DNA of 64,000 bases from Pseudolysinimonas_A sp039912695 (GCF_039912695.1 NZ_JBDSPJ010000014.1:135813-199812); one strand, 5' to 3'. Counted from the first letter of the stretch, positions 51,117 to 61,465 are shown. Notes: a model not told the origin generated them from the sequence alone. Numbers and translations: made by a program.

Positions 51117-51743
51117 TCAGCCGAGCTGCTCCCGCAGGAACGCGTTGACGTCGACCAGTTCCTCGTCGGAGATCCCATGACCAAGCCCCGGGTAGCTGCG
51201 CCGCGTGAGAATCGAATGCCCCGGGAGCCATTCCCCCAGGCGCGCGACGTGGACAGGTTCGATCACCAGGTCGGCGGTGCCGTGGCCCCAAAAAACCGGG
51301 TGCGGGTGTTCGGCAAGCACCGCATCCCCGGGATCCGGCGCCGGCGACATGAGCCCCGAGAGCACCAGAACGTACGAAACCAGATCGGGATGCCGGCGCA
51401 GCACCTGCACGGCAATCGATGAGCCTTGCGAGAATCCCAGCAATCCGACCGACGACGCGTCGGCGACTGCCGAGGACAGCCAGGCGGCGAAATCATCCGC
51501 CACCCGGTCGGCCACCTCGACCCCGCCTTCCAGCGGGATCGGGTACCACTGCCAGCCGGCCCCCATCGGATGCCGGTCGGGCGCGCGCACCGCCGCGATC
51601 ACGAACTCGGGCGGGAGATACGGAACAAGGGAGAAGAGGTCTCCCTCATGACTGCCCTACCCGTGCAACAGGACGAGGAGCGGTTTACCCGCGCGCTCAC
51701 CTTCGGGAACGTTCCACAGGACTGCGGCGGGGTCGATAGACAC
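51117..51743 (-). pseudogene. Alpha/beta hydrolase (carboxylesterase/phospholipase type) interrupted by an amber codon
   Basis: Reading from GTG 51743 gives a normal family N-terminus (SIDPAAVLWNVPEGERAGKP, then LLVLLHG). A TAG at 51657-51659 follows where relatives have Tyr in the oxyanion-hole motif HGYGS. The same frame then continues without a shift (GSHEGDLFSLVPYLPPEFVI) through nucleophile GFSQGS, Asp in HGTADLVI and His in GLGHGISDEE to the stop. The intact length would be 208 residues, normal for the family. A single TAC/TAT to TAG change explains it. It could be a recent pseudogene, a sequencing error, or readthrough. The part after a GTG at 51602 is open but lacks the oxyanion hole, so it is unlikely to be active. 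Confidence 0.8.
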
Positions 51744-51773
51744 CTCACCAACCTACGTGGGTCACAATGGAGC

Positions 51774-52316
51774 ATGAGCTCCGTGGGCACCCCCGACCCG
51801 AACTCGTCCTGGCTGTCGGACGACGAGCTGGCTGAAGTGCGCCGCCGCATCCCTCTTCTCTATGTCGAGGCGGTTCCGGTGCGCGTCGACGGGATGGGTG
51901 TGGTCACGAGCGTCGGGCTGCTGCTGCGCGCCAACCCGCAGGGCGAGATCACCCGCACCGTCGTCAGCGGTCGGATCATGTTCGGCGAGACGATTCGGGA
52001 TGCGCTGTTCCGTCACCTCGAAAAGGACCTCGGCCCAATCGCGTTCCCGCAGTTGCCGGCCAGCCCCATCCCGTTTCAGGTCGCCGAGTATTTTCCGATT
52101 CCGGGGCTGTCGGCGTTCACCGATGAGCGGCAGCACGCCGTCTCGCTCGCCTACGTGGTCCCTGTCACCGGCACCTGCGAACCCCGGCAGGATGCCCTCG
52201 AACTCTCCTGGATGACTCCCGCCGAGGCGTCATCGCCATCCATTCACGCCGAGATGGAAGGCGGCCGCGGCACCCTGTTGCGCGCGGCTCTCGCCTCCGT
52301 CGGCGTGCTGGGCTGA
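51774..52316 (+). CDS. NUDIX-fold hydrolase family protein (DUF4916)
   Basis: 180 residues. The region GRIMFGETIRDALFRHLEKDLG aligns with the Nudix box but keeps only part of the consensus REUxEExGU: the first Glu is His and one metal Glu is Lys, as in the DUF4916 group. Whether it hydrolyses a nucleoside diphosphate derivative is therefore uncertain. ATG 51774 starts the family sequence SSVGTPDPNSSWLSDDELAE; codons upstream are not conserved. Divergent from the interrupted hydrolase gene. Confidence 0.82.
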   Translation: MSSVGTPDPNSSWLSDDELAEVRRRIPLLYVEAVPVRVDGMGVVTSVGLLLRANPQGEITRTVVSGRIMFGETIRDALFRHLEKDLGPIAFPQLPASPIPFQVAEYFPIPGLSAFTDERQHAVSLAYVVPVTGTCEPRQDALELSWMTPAEASSPSIHAEMEGGRGTLLRAALASVGVLG

Positions 52317-52551
52317 CCCCCCGACCAAGCCCTCCAAAATCGGCCCGGGAGGCGCCGGGGTACAGCAATCGGCGTGTCGAACCCTGAAGCCCGCATTTCG
52401 GGGGACGCGCGTACCCCCCCATGCTGGTCGCGCCCCAACTGGGTCGATGACACCCGTTTCCGCCTCACCCAAACTGGGCGTCACGGCACCCGAGCCGTCG
52501 ACGTGTGATGCGTCGCCCCGGGTATCCGCACGGAATCTGGGGGGATTTGTT

Positions 52552-55500
52552 ATGACGTCATGGACGTCCAAGCTTCGGGGAGTTGCCTCGCGCGCAGCCC
52601 TTGCTGGCGCGCTTGTCGGGCTGTTCGCCGGAGTCGTTGCCGCAGCACCGGCCGCGGCCGCCCCGGACTATTCCGCCGTTCTGCATGTCACCAAGTCAGT
52701 TCAGAACGCCGTCCTGGCCCCGACGGACACTCTCGCGTACACGATCGCGGTTGAGTGCCTCACCGACGACTGTGTGAGCGCCCAACTCGTTGACGCCATC
52801 CCCGCCGAGTTCGACGCTCTGACTCTCAATCCCACGGTCGTCGTGACCGGTGGAGCCTCCACGTACTCGTGGGGCGGCACCAACAACCGCACTCTGACGG
52901 TCAACTTCACCAAGGCCACACCGAGTGGACCGGGAATCCCGTCGGGTGACGGCTACTCGGTGCAGGTTTCCCTGGTGGTTCCGGGCAATCTTTCGCCGGA
53001 CTGGCCGTCGAACGGGGTGCCGGTGACCAACACCGCGACCGTGACCGCGACGACCGCGGCTACGGCGTCCGCAGCCGTTGCGGCCACGATCACCGTTCCG
53101 TACACCGTCGCAACGACGGCGAGCGCCGCCTGGTCGCCCCCGACTACGCAGTTCAAGGTCGGTGAGCTCTCGAACCTGACTCTCACGACCCGCAACACGT
53201 CGAACGCCAAAGCCGACACGCTGACGCTGCTCGCTCCGACCGACCCGACGTCGGGAACGAACCTCTTCGAATGGGTGAACTTCGCCAGCTTCGGTGCGGT
53301 CACCTTCCCCGCCGGCGCCGATCGCATCCAAGTGGATGCCTACGTCGCAGGATCGTGGATCAACGGTGCATTCGACACTGTCGCCGCTCTCCCCGCCGGG
53401 GTGACGGCAGGCCAGGTCACCGGGTTGCGCCTCACCTTCGGATCGTCGATCGCGGGCGCTCAACTGACTGCCAACGGCAGCGCGGGATCAGTGGTGCTGA
53501 ACCTGGCGCAGCGTGCGACCACCCGCACCGGGGCAACGTCGCTCGTCACCGGTGCCGTCGCCACGGCGGACGTGCGCGGCACGGTGTCGGTTCCCGGCCA
53601 CGGCACTCAGTCCGCGAACGCCTCGGCGACGTACACGATCGGCGGACTCACCTCCGTCGTCAGTGGATCAGTGGTCTTCTCGACCCCCCGTATTCCGGCC
53701 GGTGGCTGGACGATTTCGACCATCACCGGACGCAACGCATCCAACGGCAACCTGACGGAACTGACCGTCACACAACCTGCGGACACGTTTCTCACCGACA
53801 AGATCACCTTCGGCGGGTTTACGGCCGGAGGGGCCGCCTGGCCCGCCGGAGCGACGTCAGCGACGGTCACCTGGTTGGTTGCCGGACAGGCGGGCGAAAT
53901 CGACCCCGACCCGATCGAACTGACGGCGGGCGACGCGTTCCCAGCCACCCCGACGCTGTCGGCGACTCAGAGCATCACCGGATTCTCGATCCAATTCCGT
54001 GGCACGATCCCGGTCGGCGCCGCAGCGACCGTTCCCTTTCGCGTGAACCTCGCCGATGACGCGGTCGCGTCGTCACCCGGCACTGCCGTGTTCACTCAGA
54101 CCGCCCAGATCGACGGGGCGAACGACGCCGGCGCGGCAACCCCGGTTACTCCGTCGGCAGACCTCACTGTTCTCTACCCGCAGGTCGCCGTCGCTCTGAT
54201 CAAGACCGTGACCCCGACCGCCGCGGTTCCGGCCGGGGGGCGGTCGGTCGTGCAACTGCGCGCGACGACGTCAAGCGACTCCGGCTATCTGAGCCCGACC
54301 TCGATCACGATCACGGATGCGATGACCGCGGGCTCGCTCGACTATTGGCGCGCGTTCGATGCGGTCGCGATCGCCCCGACTCAGATTCCGGCCGGGGCGA
54401 CACTGCTCATCGAGAGCACGACCAACGGCACCGACTGGACCACCGTCAGCTCGACTACCGCCGGCGCGAGCGCGATCATCCATCAGGAGGCGCCGGTCAA
54501 CGGGACCGATCTGGTCGGGTTGCGGTTTACATTCACGAACACCGATGGGTTCAGCCCGGGCGGCGCCGTTCAGGCCAACATCGCGTTCGTCGCTCGCGCC
54601 ACCCTGCGCGGCACGGCCGACCCGACGTCGTCCGACGGCACCGACGTGACCTACCTCAACAACGCTCGCGCCGACGCGGTCGGCGAGGTGGTGCTCGAAG
54701 ACGGGTCTTTGGTCAGCAGTTCGTCGACGAGTGCCTCGTCCGCCGTCATCAAGACCATCCCGTCAGGCCCGGGCGCCGGGCTGATGTTCGACAAGACCTG
54801 GGTTCCGGTTTCGGGAAGCACGACCGTTTCTTCGCAGTCCCGCCTTCAGCGCACCGCACGATTGTCCTGGGGCTCAGAAATCGGCGGATACGATTCCGCG
54901 GTCGTCTCAGACCCTGCCGACCCCACCGCGCCTGTTGCAACCACGGTGTTCCAGGCGTTCGACCTGAAGAGGATCCAACCGATCAATTCGTCGAACGACC
55001 CCTATATCGCCTATGACAAGGTCACGAACGTCGAGCTCTACGTCGGGGGTGCGTGGGTCTCGATCTATCCCGAGGCCTGCCCGACAGCTGCGGCGTGCAC
55101 GGGTCAATTCTTGGGCTACACGTTGTCGACGCAAGAGAGCACCGACACGACAGGCGTACGTCTGACGTTTGCCGAGAACTCGGCGGCCCGCGGAAGCGAC
55201 CCTCTCGCACCGCCGATCGGCTCGGGGATCGCGAGCGGCCCGGACCCCCGCACGATCGACCTCACCTTCCAGATTCGCAACCGGTTGCGTGACGCGGCGG
55301 CCACCGCCGATCCGACCGACCCGTGGGTCACCGGCGATCGCGCGTACAACAACACCGATCCCGGCTCAGTACTCAACACGGCGGTGCTTGCGGTTAATAC
55401 CGGCAGCCTCCCGAGCTCGGCCAGCATCCTGATCCTCGACCCGGTTCCGGCGGTCTCCCTGACGAAGGCGGCCCAGCCGAAGACGTCAGCGGGCGCCAAT

Positions 55501-58500
55501 CTGACCAGCCCGGTCTCGGTCCCAGTTCTGGGGGATGTCGCCGCCACGTCGTATCCGAGCGTTCAATACACGATGACTGCCACCAACGCCTCGGCTGCTC
55601 AGGCCTGGTACCTGCGGGTGACCGACCAGATGCCGTGTTCGACGGCAGCGGTCAGCGACTGCGCGCACCCGACCTCAAGCGGGGTCGGGGGCTGGACCGT
55701 CAACCCGTACCAGGGTCACACCTGGGACCCGGCGACGAGCCCGTTCCAATACCTGACGATCCGCGGGATCAGCTACACGCTCAGCGCGGGATCGGGGATC
55801 GACCCCGCCGTCTCGACCGTCGTGCTCTGGTACGCGGATGGCACCAATGCCCCGATGTCACTCAGCGCGGCCGTGGGTCTGAGCTCGACCTCACTGGTCA
55901 ATGTCGTCGGGGTCAGCGCCCTGTTCGGCGGCACCTCAAACGCCGACGGCGGCACGATCGTCAGCGGGGCAACCGCGACGCTCACGCTTGACACCCGGTT
56001 GCGCCAGTACCTGAGGTCTGACTCGTCGACGTTGGTCGCGGGATCGACCACCGTGACCAACTCGTCGTTCGCCCAAGCGTGGGACGGGGTGCTCAACGAC
56101 ACCGCCGCTTACGCCGCAAAGAGCGCGGCGATCACGCTCGTGGATGCCAGCCTGGCGGTCACGGTGAGCAAGTCGGCGAGTGTCACCACGATTCTCGAGG
56201 CGAACCGTACCGTCGACAGCAACGTGACGCTCACCGCGAATCAGAGCACGTCGACGGCGTCGCCACGCCAGGTCGTGATCCAAGACATCGAGCCGACCTT
56301 CTGGAACGCCTTCGAGCTGCGGTCTCTGACCTCCGTCTCGAAGCCCACCGGTGCCGACTCGATGCGGGTTGACGTGCAGCTCAACGGCTCGTCGACGTGG
56401 ACCTTAGGCACCGTCAAGTCGTCGAGCCCGACCCTTCCGAGCGGCATCACCAACTCGCAGGTGACCGGGTTGCGGGTCACCTATTACAAGGCCGACGGTT
56501 CGCTGTTCTCGGTCACATCGCCCGCTTCGTCGTGGACCACCTCGGTCGTCTTCGTCGTGCGTCTGCGTGCCGCCTATCGCGACGGGACCGGCGCCATCCC
56601 GTTCCCGGCGACGATCACCAACACGGCGACGGCGACCAGCGATCACCCGACACTGGGTACCAAGACCGCCACCGCGAACCGTGCCTTCACCCTCGACCCG
56701 GGAACGTTCAAGGTCGACGTGCAGAAGTACACGCCGGTGAAGACCACTCCGGCCGGTGAGACGGTCAACTTCTCACTCATCAGCACGAACACCGGCACCG
56801 GCTACCTCGACAACCCGGTGATCGTCGATCAGCTCCCGCTCGATGCGGGTCTCGCGACCGGTGGACCGCTGCTGTTCGACCCGACCAGTGAGATCACGTA
56901 CTCGACCAGTTCGGGCGGCATCCTCTCCACCACCTCGGTCGGCTATGCCTACAACCCCACCCTGCGCACCCTCACCTTCAGTTGGCCGGCCGGCGCGCGC
57001 CTAGCGCCGGGCGAGATCTACACGATCGTCATCCCGCTCCAGATCGCACCCGGGCTTCCGGCGACCTACGGTGACGTCCTGAACCGCATGACTTTCAGCT
57101 CCGATCGCACGCTGGCCGCGAGCGGGGGCTGCACGAATACATCGGGCAACGGCGAGGGCGTCACGAAGGTCGGTGCGAAGGGGTGTTCAACCAGCAACGA
57201 CGTCACGACGGTCTCGGCCTCGGCGATCTCGTCGTTCAAGGGCGTCAAAGGCAATGTGGATGCCGACGGTGTCTCGACGTCCGGCGCGGTCAACGTGAAC
57301 AATGTCGCAACCGCGTGCGTCGCCGACGGCCAAGGCTTCTACCGCAACCCGTGCGCCGCGTACTCCGTGGTGGGCGGCACCGACCTGTGGAAGCTGCAGT
57401 TCACCAACGGCGGCAACGTGCCCTCCACCTCGGCATCCATCGTCGACGTGTTGCCGAAGGCCGGCGACGTCTACCTCGGCACCGGCGCCTCGCGCGGATC
57501 GACCTACCGCCCGGTATTCGCCGGCGGTCTGACGCTCGCTACCGACACGGCGGGAGGCACGACCTACACCTGGGAGGTCACCACCACCGCCAATCCGTGC
57601 CCCAGTTTCACGACCAACGGAACCTGCTCGACCGCGACCTGGGTGAGCAGCTCGTCGTTCTCGGGTGCCTACGGCACGATCACCGCCATTCGGGTGAACT
57701 TCACCTTCCCGGGCGGCGAGCTGCCGCCGGGCGCGACCCTTGCCGTCACCTACCAGACCGTCAACACCCCGACCACGACGGTCGGTGACGGCCGCGCACC
57801 GGTGACCGCGCCGCTCGGTACCCCGCGCGCCTGGAACAGTTTTGGCGTCGACGCACTGTTCCCGACCGGGTTCGTCGAGCGCCGGGTCGAGCCGGTTCGC
57901 GCCGGCGTGCAGCTCTCGAGCGGCCCGATTCAGGTTTCCAAGGTGATCTTGGGCTCGACCGCGTCGTACGCGCCGACCTCGTTCGCTGCCACCGCATCCT
58001 GCACCGTCGCCGGGGTCCCGGTTGTGCTGCCCGCGTCGGGAGCGCTCACCCTCGCGGCCATCAACGCGATCCCGTATACCGCGCGGATCGACGGCATCCC
58101 GGTGGGATCGACGTGTCAGATCGTGGAGAACACGACCGGTGCTTCGTCGGTCAGCTATTCGCCCGCAGGTACCGGTGCTGCCGCCTTGACCATCGCTCAG
58201 GCTGGGGCCTCGACGGCACCGGTACCGGCTGCTCAGGTCGCCACGATCACCAACACCTACGACACGACCGACCTCACGATCACGAAGGCCGTCGTCACGA
58301 CAGCGACGGCCGGACAGTTTGGTCCGTTCGCCTTCACCCTGGCGTGCACGGTGAACACCGGAAGTGCAACCCTCACCGTTCCGCTCGCCGCTGGGGATGC
58401 CTCGTTCACCTTGGAGGACACCGAGTCGCACACGGTGACCGGTCTTCCGGTCACCGCCCGATGCGCGTTGCGTGAGGCCGACTCCGATGGGGCAACCACG

Positions 58501-60975
58501 ATCGGCGTGCGGGTCGACAGCGGCTCAACCACAACGGTCGTCGAGAACGCACCCGCGACCATCGTGCTCGGCACCAGCGCGTCGTACACGGCCACAGTCA
58601 CCAACACCTACTCCGCCGGACGGCTGGCGATTCACAAGGATGTCGCCGGAGCTGGCGAGGCGGACTACGCCGGTGGCACCTACATCGTCGCCATCACCTG
58701 CAGCTATGACGGGCAGACGCTCTTCGACGACTCGGTCGACATCGTCGCCGCCCAGACCGTGACGCTCGAACCGATCTTCCCGATCGGCACCGCGTGCGAC
58801 GTCAGCGAGACGGCTACCGGCGGCGCCACGACGCCCGCGGCGGATGCCTCGGTGACCATCGGGGTGGGGACGACCACGACCATCCTGACCAATCGCTTCG
58901 ACACCGGAACGCTGAGCATCACCAAGTCGCGCACCGGTGCCTGGGATGCCTACGGCGCGGGTCCCTTCGAGGCGCATGTCGTCTGCACCTGGGACAAGCC
59001 GGGCAACCCGGCGATGCTCATCGCGCTACCCAACTCGGGCTACCTGACGCTCGACTCCGCGCACGGCTACGCCGCATCGGTGACCGGCCTCATCGCGGGA
59101 GCCGACTGCAGCGTCACCGAGACGAAGACCGGCGCAGCGACCACCTCGACGGTGTCGGCGCTCACGCCCCGCTACATCCCGGATGGCGGCACCAGCACCG
59201 TCACGATCACCAACGACTACGCGACGGGGTCGCTGCGCATCGACAAGGTGCGCGACATCGCACCCGGCGCCGAAGAGTTCGCGAACGGCCCGTTTGCGGT
59301 CGCTGTCGCCTGCGGTATCGACCGTGATGGCACCTGGTACGACCTCGACCTGGGTGCTGACGCGACTCAAACCCTCTCGACCGACGATGACTACACGGCG
59401 ACGGTTTCCGGCATCCTTCAGGGCGCGTCGTGCACCGTCACCGAGACGGATGCCGGCCTCGCCATCACGAGCGACACGAGTCCCGAAGACGGCACCGTCG
59501 TCATCCCCGCTGCTGCCGACGGCCCTGCGGTCGTCACCGTGACCAACCACTTCCTCACCGGCAAGTTGGATGTCGAGAAGACGGTCGCCGAAGCCCTCGT
59601 GCAAGGCGGAGACACCCTGCACTACACGATCGATGTCGCCAACGTCGGGGATGTCGAGGCGGGTGGCGTGACGGTCACCGACGCGATCGATCCCGCCCTC
59701 AACGTCGGCACGATCACCGGCGACAACTGGACCTGCGATGTCGCCGGCCGCGACGGCAACGGGTACGGCGGAACCCTCGCCTGCGATCTGACCGGAACGC
59801 TGCCGGTCGGGGCGAGCGCACCGACGATCGCCTACACGGCTGAGCTGCGCGCGACCTACAGCGCCGACACCATCGACAACACCGCGGTCGTCGCATCGAC
59901 CACGGTCGTCGTCGCGGGGGACCGTGACACCGTGTCGACGCCGGTGAAGTGGCTCGCCGTCGACGCCTCAAGCGTGTGTGTTCTCGACGCCCCGTGGCTC
60001 GACTACACGGTCGATGCTCACAACCTCGACGTCGCCGCCCGCACCATGCACGTGAGCTGGCTGAACTCCAGCGGCGATGTCGTGCACACCGATGATGTGC
60101 CGATCGCCGGCGACGGAACGGTCACCGGGCGCCTGCTCTGGCCGGGTGCCGCGGTGGATGGCGACGGCAATGGCGTCGCCTGGCCGGGGTGGCGTCCCGC
60201 CGCTGCGGGGGAGACCCCCGACTGGGAGAACCTGGTCCTTGACCCGACCCTGTCCAGTTACGGACTGCGAAGCGGCGCCTCGGTGCGCTTCGCGATCAAC
60301 CCGTCAACGACCGTCACCGTGACCTACCCGCCTGCCACGGCATCCTGCGGGGAGACGCCTGAGGGCCAGAACTCCGACCTCTGGATGTCGAAGACCGCGT
60401 CGACCAACCGGGTCTCGGCGGGGGACACCTTCACCTACACGATGCAGATCGGCAACCGCGGTCTGGGTGGGGTCGGCGGGGTGGTTCTCATCGACGACGT
60501 GCCGCAGGTGCTGCGCATCCTTTCGGTGACGCCGACCGACGCCGCCGACGCGAGCCTGCCCGGCTGGGTTGACTGCGTGGTCTCTGATCGACTGCCATCC
60601 GGGTTGGGCGGCGTCATCACGTGCGAACTCGATCGGCCTCTCGGCTACAACCAGCAGGCACCCGACGTGCTACTCGACGTGCAACTAAGCCCTAACGCTC
60701 CTGCCGGTGCGATCATCAACACCGCAAAGGTAACCGGGTACGAACTGCCGACCTATCCCTTGCCGGACGATCCTCGCCCCGGCGATCCGGGTTTCGATCT
60801 GACGACCCTGGCGCTGCACGATAGCGCGGTGGTCGAGACGTCGGGGCGTCTGGCGGCGACGGGATCGACCCCGGAGCTCGGTGCGCAGCTTGCTCTCATC
60901 CTGATCACCGTCGGCGGGCTGCTCGTGATGTGGCGCCGCTCGCGGACTAGGGCCGTGCGGCGCGACGCGCGATAA
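52552..60975 (+). CDS. Giant DUF11/DUF5979 repeat surface protein with LAATG sorting signal
   Basis: 2807 residues (about 290 kDa). Signal peptide 1 to about 37 (ending PAAAA). About 1750 residues of DUF11/isopeptide-type beta-sandwich repeats follow ('TVTNTATVTAT', 'LTKAAQPKTSAGANLTSP'). Five tandem DUF5979 domains start near residues 1793, 1908, 2025, 2121 and 2228, each opening with a [IL]-x-[IV]-x-K motif and closing with C-x-[IV/L]-x-E. Two further DUF11 domains start near 2339 and 2610. The C-terminus has LAATG (2767-2771), a hydrophobic span and Arg-rich tail, a class E sortase signal. Probably a wall-attached fibre or adhesin. ATG 52552 fits the signal peptide behind GGGGGGA. No sortase gene is in the window. 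The last 29 bp overlap the convergent SRPBCC gene. Confidence 0.9.
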   Translation: MTSWTSKLRGVASRAALAGALVGLFAGVVAAAPAAAAPDYSAVLHVTKSVQNAVLAPTDTLAYTIAVECLTDDCVSAQLVDAIPAEFDALTLNPTVVVTGGASTYSWGGTNNRTLTVNFTKATPSGPGIPSGDGYSVQVSLVVPGNLSPDWPSNGVPVTNTATVTATTAATASAAVAATITVPYTVATTASAAWSPPTTQFKVGELSNLTLTTRNTSNAKADTLTLLAPTDPTSGTNLFEWVNFASFGAVTFPAGADRIQVDAYVAGSWINGAFDTVAALPAGVTAGQVTGLRLTFGSSIAGAQLTANGSAGSVVLNLAQRATTRTGATSLVTGAVATADVRGTVSVPGHGTQSANASATYTIGGLTSVVSGSVVFSTPRIPAGGWTISTITGRNASNGNLTELTVTQPADTFLTDKITFGGFTAGGAAWPAGATSATVTWLVAGQAGEIDPDPIELTAGDAFPATPTLSATQSITGFSIQFRGTIPVGAAATVPFRVNLADDAVASSPGTAVFTQTAQIDGANDAGAATPVTPSADLTVLYPQVAVALIKTVTPTAAVPAGGRSVVQLRATTSSDSGYLSPTSITITDAMTAGSLDYWRAFDAVAIAPTQIPAGATLLIESTTNGTDWTTVSSTTAGASAIIHQEAPVNGTDLVGLRFTFTNTDGFSPGGAVQANIAFVARATLRGTADPTSSDGTDVTYLNNARADAVGEVVLEDGSLVSSSSTSASSAVIKTIPSGPGAGLMFDKTWVPVSGSTTVSSQSRLQRTARLSWGSEIGGYDSAVVSDPADPTAPVATTVFQAFDLKRIQPINSSNDPYIAYDKVTNVELYVGGAWVSIYPEACPTAAACTGQFLGYTLSTQESTDTTGVRLTFAENSAARGSDPLAPPIGSGIASGPDPRTIDLTFQIRNRLRDAAATADPTDPWVTGDRAYNNTDPGSVLNTAVLAVNTGSLPSSASILILDPVPAVSLTKAAQPKTSAGANLTSPVSVPVLGDVAATSYPSVQYTMTATNASAAQAWYLRVTDQMPCSTAAVSDCAHPTSSGVGGWTVNPYQGHTWDPATSPFQYLTIRGISYTLSAGSGIDPAVSTVVLWYADGTNAPMSLSAAVGLSSTSLVNVVGVSALFGGTSNADGGTIVSGATATLTLDTRLRQYLRSDSSTLVAGSTTVTNSSFAQAWDGVLNDTAAYAAKSAAITLVDASLAVTVSKSASVTTILEANRTVDSNVTLTANQSTSTASPRQVVIQDIEPTFWNAFELRSLTSVSKPTGADSMRVDVQLNGSSTWTLGTVKSSSPTLPSGITNSQVTGLRVTYYKADGSLFSVTSPASSWTTSVVFVVRLRAAYRDGTGAIPFPATITNTATATSDHPTLGTKTATANRAFTLDPGTFKVDVQKYTPVKTTPAGETVNFSLISTNTGTGYLDNPVIVDQLPLDAGLATGGPLLFDPTSEITYSTSSGGILSTTSVGYAYNPTLRTLTFSWPAGARLAPGEIYTIVIPLQIAPGLPATYGDVLNRMTFSSDRTLAASGGCTNTSGNGEGVTKVGAKGCSTSNDVTTVSASAISSFKGVKGNVDADGVSTSGAVNVNNVATACVADGQGFYRNPCAAYSVVGGTDLWKLQFTNGGNVPSTSASIVDVLPKAGDVYLGTGASRGSTYRPVFAGGLTLATDTAGGTTYTWEVTTTANPCPSFTTNGTCSTATWVSSSSFSGAYGTITAIRVNFTFPGGELPPGATLAVTYQTVNTPTTTVGDGRAPVTAPLGTPRAWNSFGVDALFPTGFVERRVEPVRAGVQLSSGPIQVSKVILGSTASYAPTSFAATASCTVAGVPVVLPASGALTLAAINAIPYTARIDGIPVGSTCQIVENTTGASSVSYSPAGTGAAALTIAQAGASTAPVPAAQVATITNTYDTTDLTITKAVVTTATAGQFGPFAFTLACTVNTGSATLTVPLAAGDASFTLEDTESHTVTGLPVTARCALREADSDGATTIGVRVDSGSTTTVVENAPATIVLGTSASYTATVTNTYSAGRLAIHKDVAGAGEADYAGGTYIVAITCSYDGQTLFDDSVDIVAAQTVTLEPIFPIGTACDVSETATGGATTPAADASVTIGVGTTTTILTNRFDTGTLSITKSRTGAWDAYGAGPFEAHVVCTWDKPGNPAMLIALPNSGYLTLDSAHGYAASVTGLIAGADCSVTETKTGAATTSTVSALTPRYIPDGGTSTVTITNDYATGSLRIDKVRDIAPGAEEFANGPFAVAVACGIDRDGTWYDLDLGADATQTLSTDDDYTATVSGILQGASCTVTETDAGLAITSDTSPEDGTVVIPAAADGPAVVTVTNHFLTGKLDVEKTVAEALVQGGDTLHYTIDVANVGDVEAGGVTVTDAIDPALNVGTITGDNWTCDVAGRDGNGYGGTLACDLTGTLPVGASAPTIAYTAELRATYSADTIDNTAVVASTTVVVAGDRDTVSTPVKWLAVDASSVCVLDAPWLDYTVDAHNLDVAARTMHVSWLNSSGDVVHTDDVPIAGDGTVTGRLLWPGAAVDGDGNGVAWPGWRPAAAGETPDWENLVLDPTLSSYGLRSGASVRFAINPSTTVTVTYPPATASCGETPEGQNSDLWMSKTASTNRVSAGDTFTYTMQIGNRGLGGVGGVVLIDDVPQVLRILSVTPTDAADASLPGWVDCVVSDRLPSGLGGVITCELDRPLGYNQQAPDVLLDVQLSPNAPAGAIINTAKVTGYELPTYPLPDDPRPGDPGFDLTTLALHDSAVVETSGRLAATGSTPELGAQLALILITVGGLLVMWRRSRTRAVRRDAR

Positions 60976-61420
60976 CGCGACGGATCCCGTTAGCGCGGAA
61001 CTGCCAGAGCGCCCAGATCCCGATCCACACCACGGGCGTGAGGATGCCGGCCGAGAAGTCGAGCCGGTCGCGGTAGAGCGTGCGGTCGCCCTCAATTCGG
61101 GAGACTGCCATCCGGTGTCGCCAGGTCGTGATGACCGCGAGCATGCCCGAAACCGGACCACCGGAGTCCTCGAGGATTCGGGCGTCGCCGCGGGTGGACT
61201 CGCTGAGGCGGATGAGCTGGTCGCCTACCGGAACAACGCCGAGCACCTTGGCGCGCGTCAGGTGTTCGCCCGAGCTCCAGCGCGGCGGGAATCGGCGGTG
61301 ACCGACCGGGGTGATGCGCAGCAGCGGCGCGAGCACCTGACCGAGCGCGAGGGGGTCGTGCAGCATCTCCCACACCGCGTCAGGCGTGGCGTCGAGTTCG
61401 AACTGCAGAACGACCCGCAT
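60947..61420 (-). CDS. SRPBCC family protein
   Basis: 157 residues with the START/polyketide-cyclase-like fold pattern: RVVLQFELDATPDAVWEML at the N-terminus, LLRITPVGHRRFPPRW, LGVVPVGDQLIRLSES, and a hydrophobic C-terminal helix LTPVVWIGIWALWQFR. Members bind hydrophobic ligands; no specific ligand can be inferred. ATG 61420 is chosen where the fold begins; a longer frame upstream lacks similarity. Tail-to-tail overlap with the surface-protein gene. Confidence 0.8.
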   Translation of the reverse strand: MRVVLQFELDATPDAVWEMLHDPLALGQVLAPLLRITPVGHRRFPPRWSSGEHLTRAKVLGVVPVGDQLIRLSESTRGDARILEDSGGPVSGMLAVITTWRHRMAVSRIEGDRTLYRDRLDFSAGILTPVVWIGIWALWQFRANGIRRVIARRAARP

Positions 61421-61465
61421 AGCTCCAGTGTGGGGCGTGTCACCCGTCAGAGCCAGACTCGACGC

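Noticed and set aside
52447..52551. 35-residue extension of the giant surface protein
   Set aside because: The signal peptide begins at ATG 52552 behind a purine-rich ribosome site; the extension would bury it.
57187..58431. 414-codon minus-strand frame inside the giant surface-protein gene
   Set aside because: Antisense shadow of the DUF5979 region; composition and position give no support.
52552..60975. Possible CRISPR or tandem DNA repeats in the large repetitive-looking gene
   Set aside because: Repetition is at protein-fold level only; no regular spaced identical DNA repeats were seen here or elsewhere in the window.
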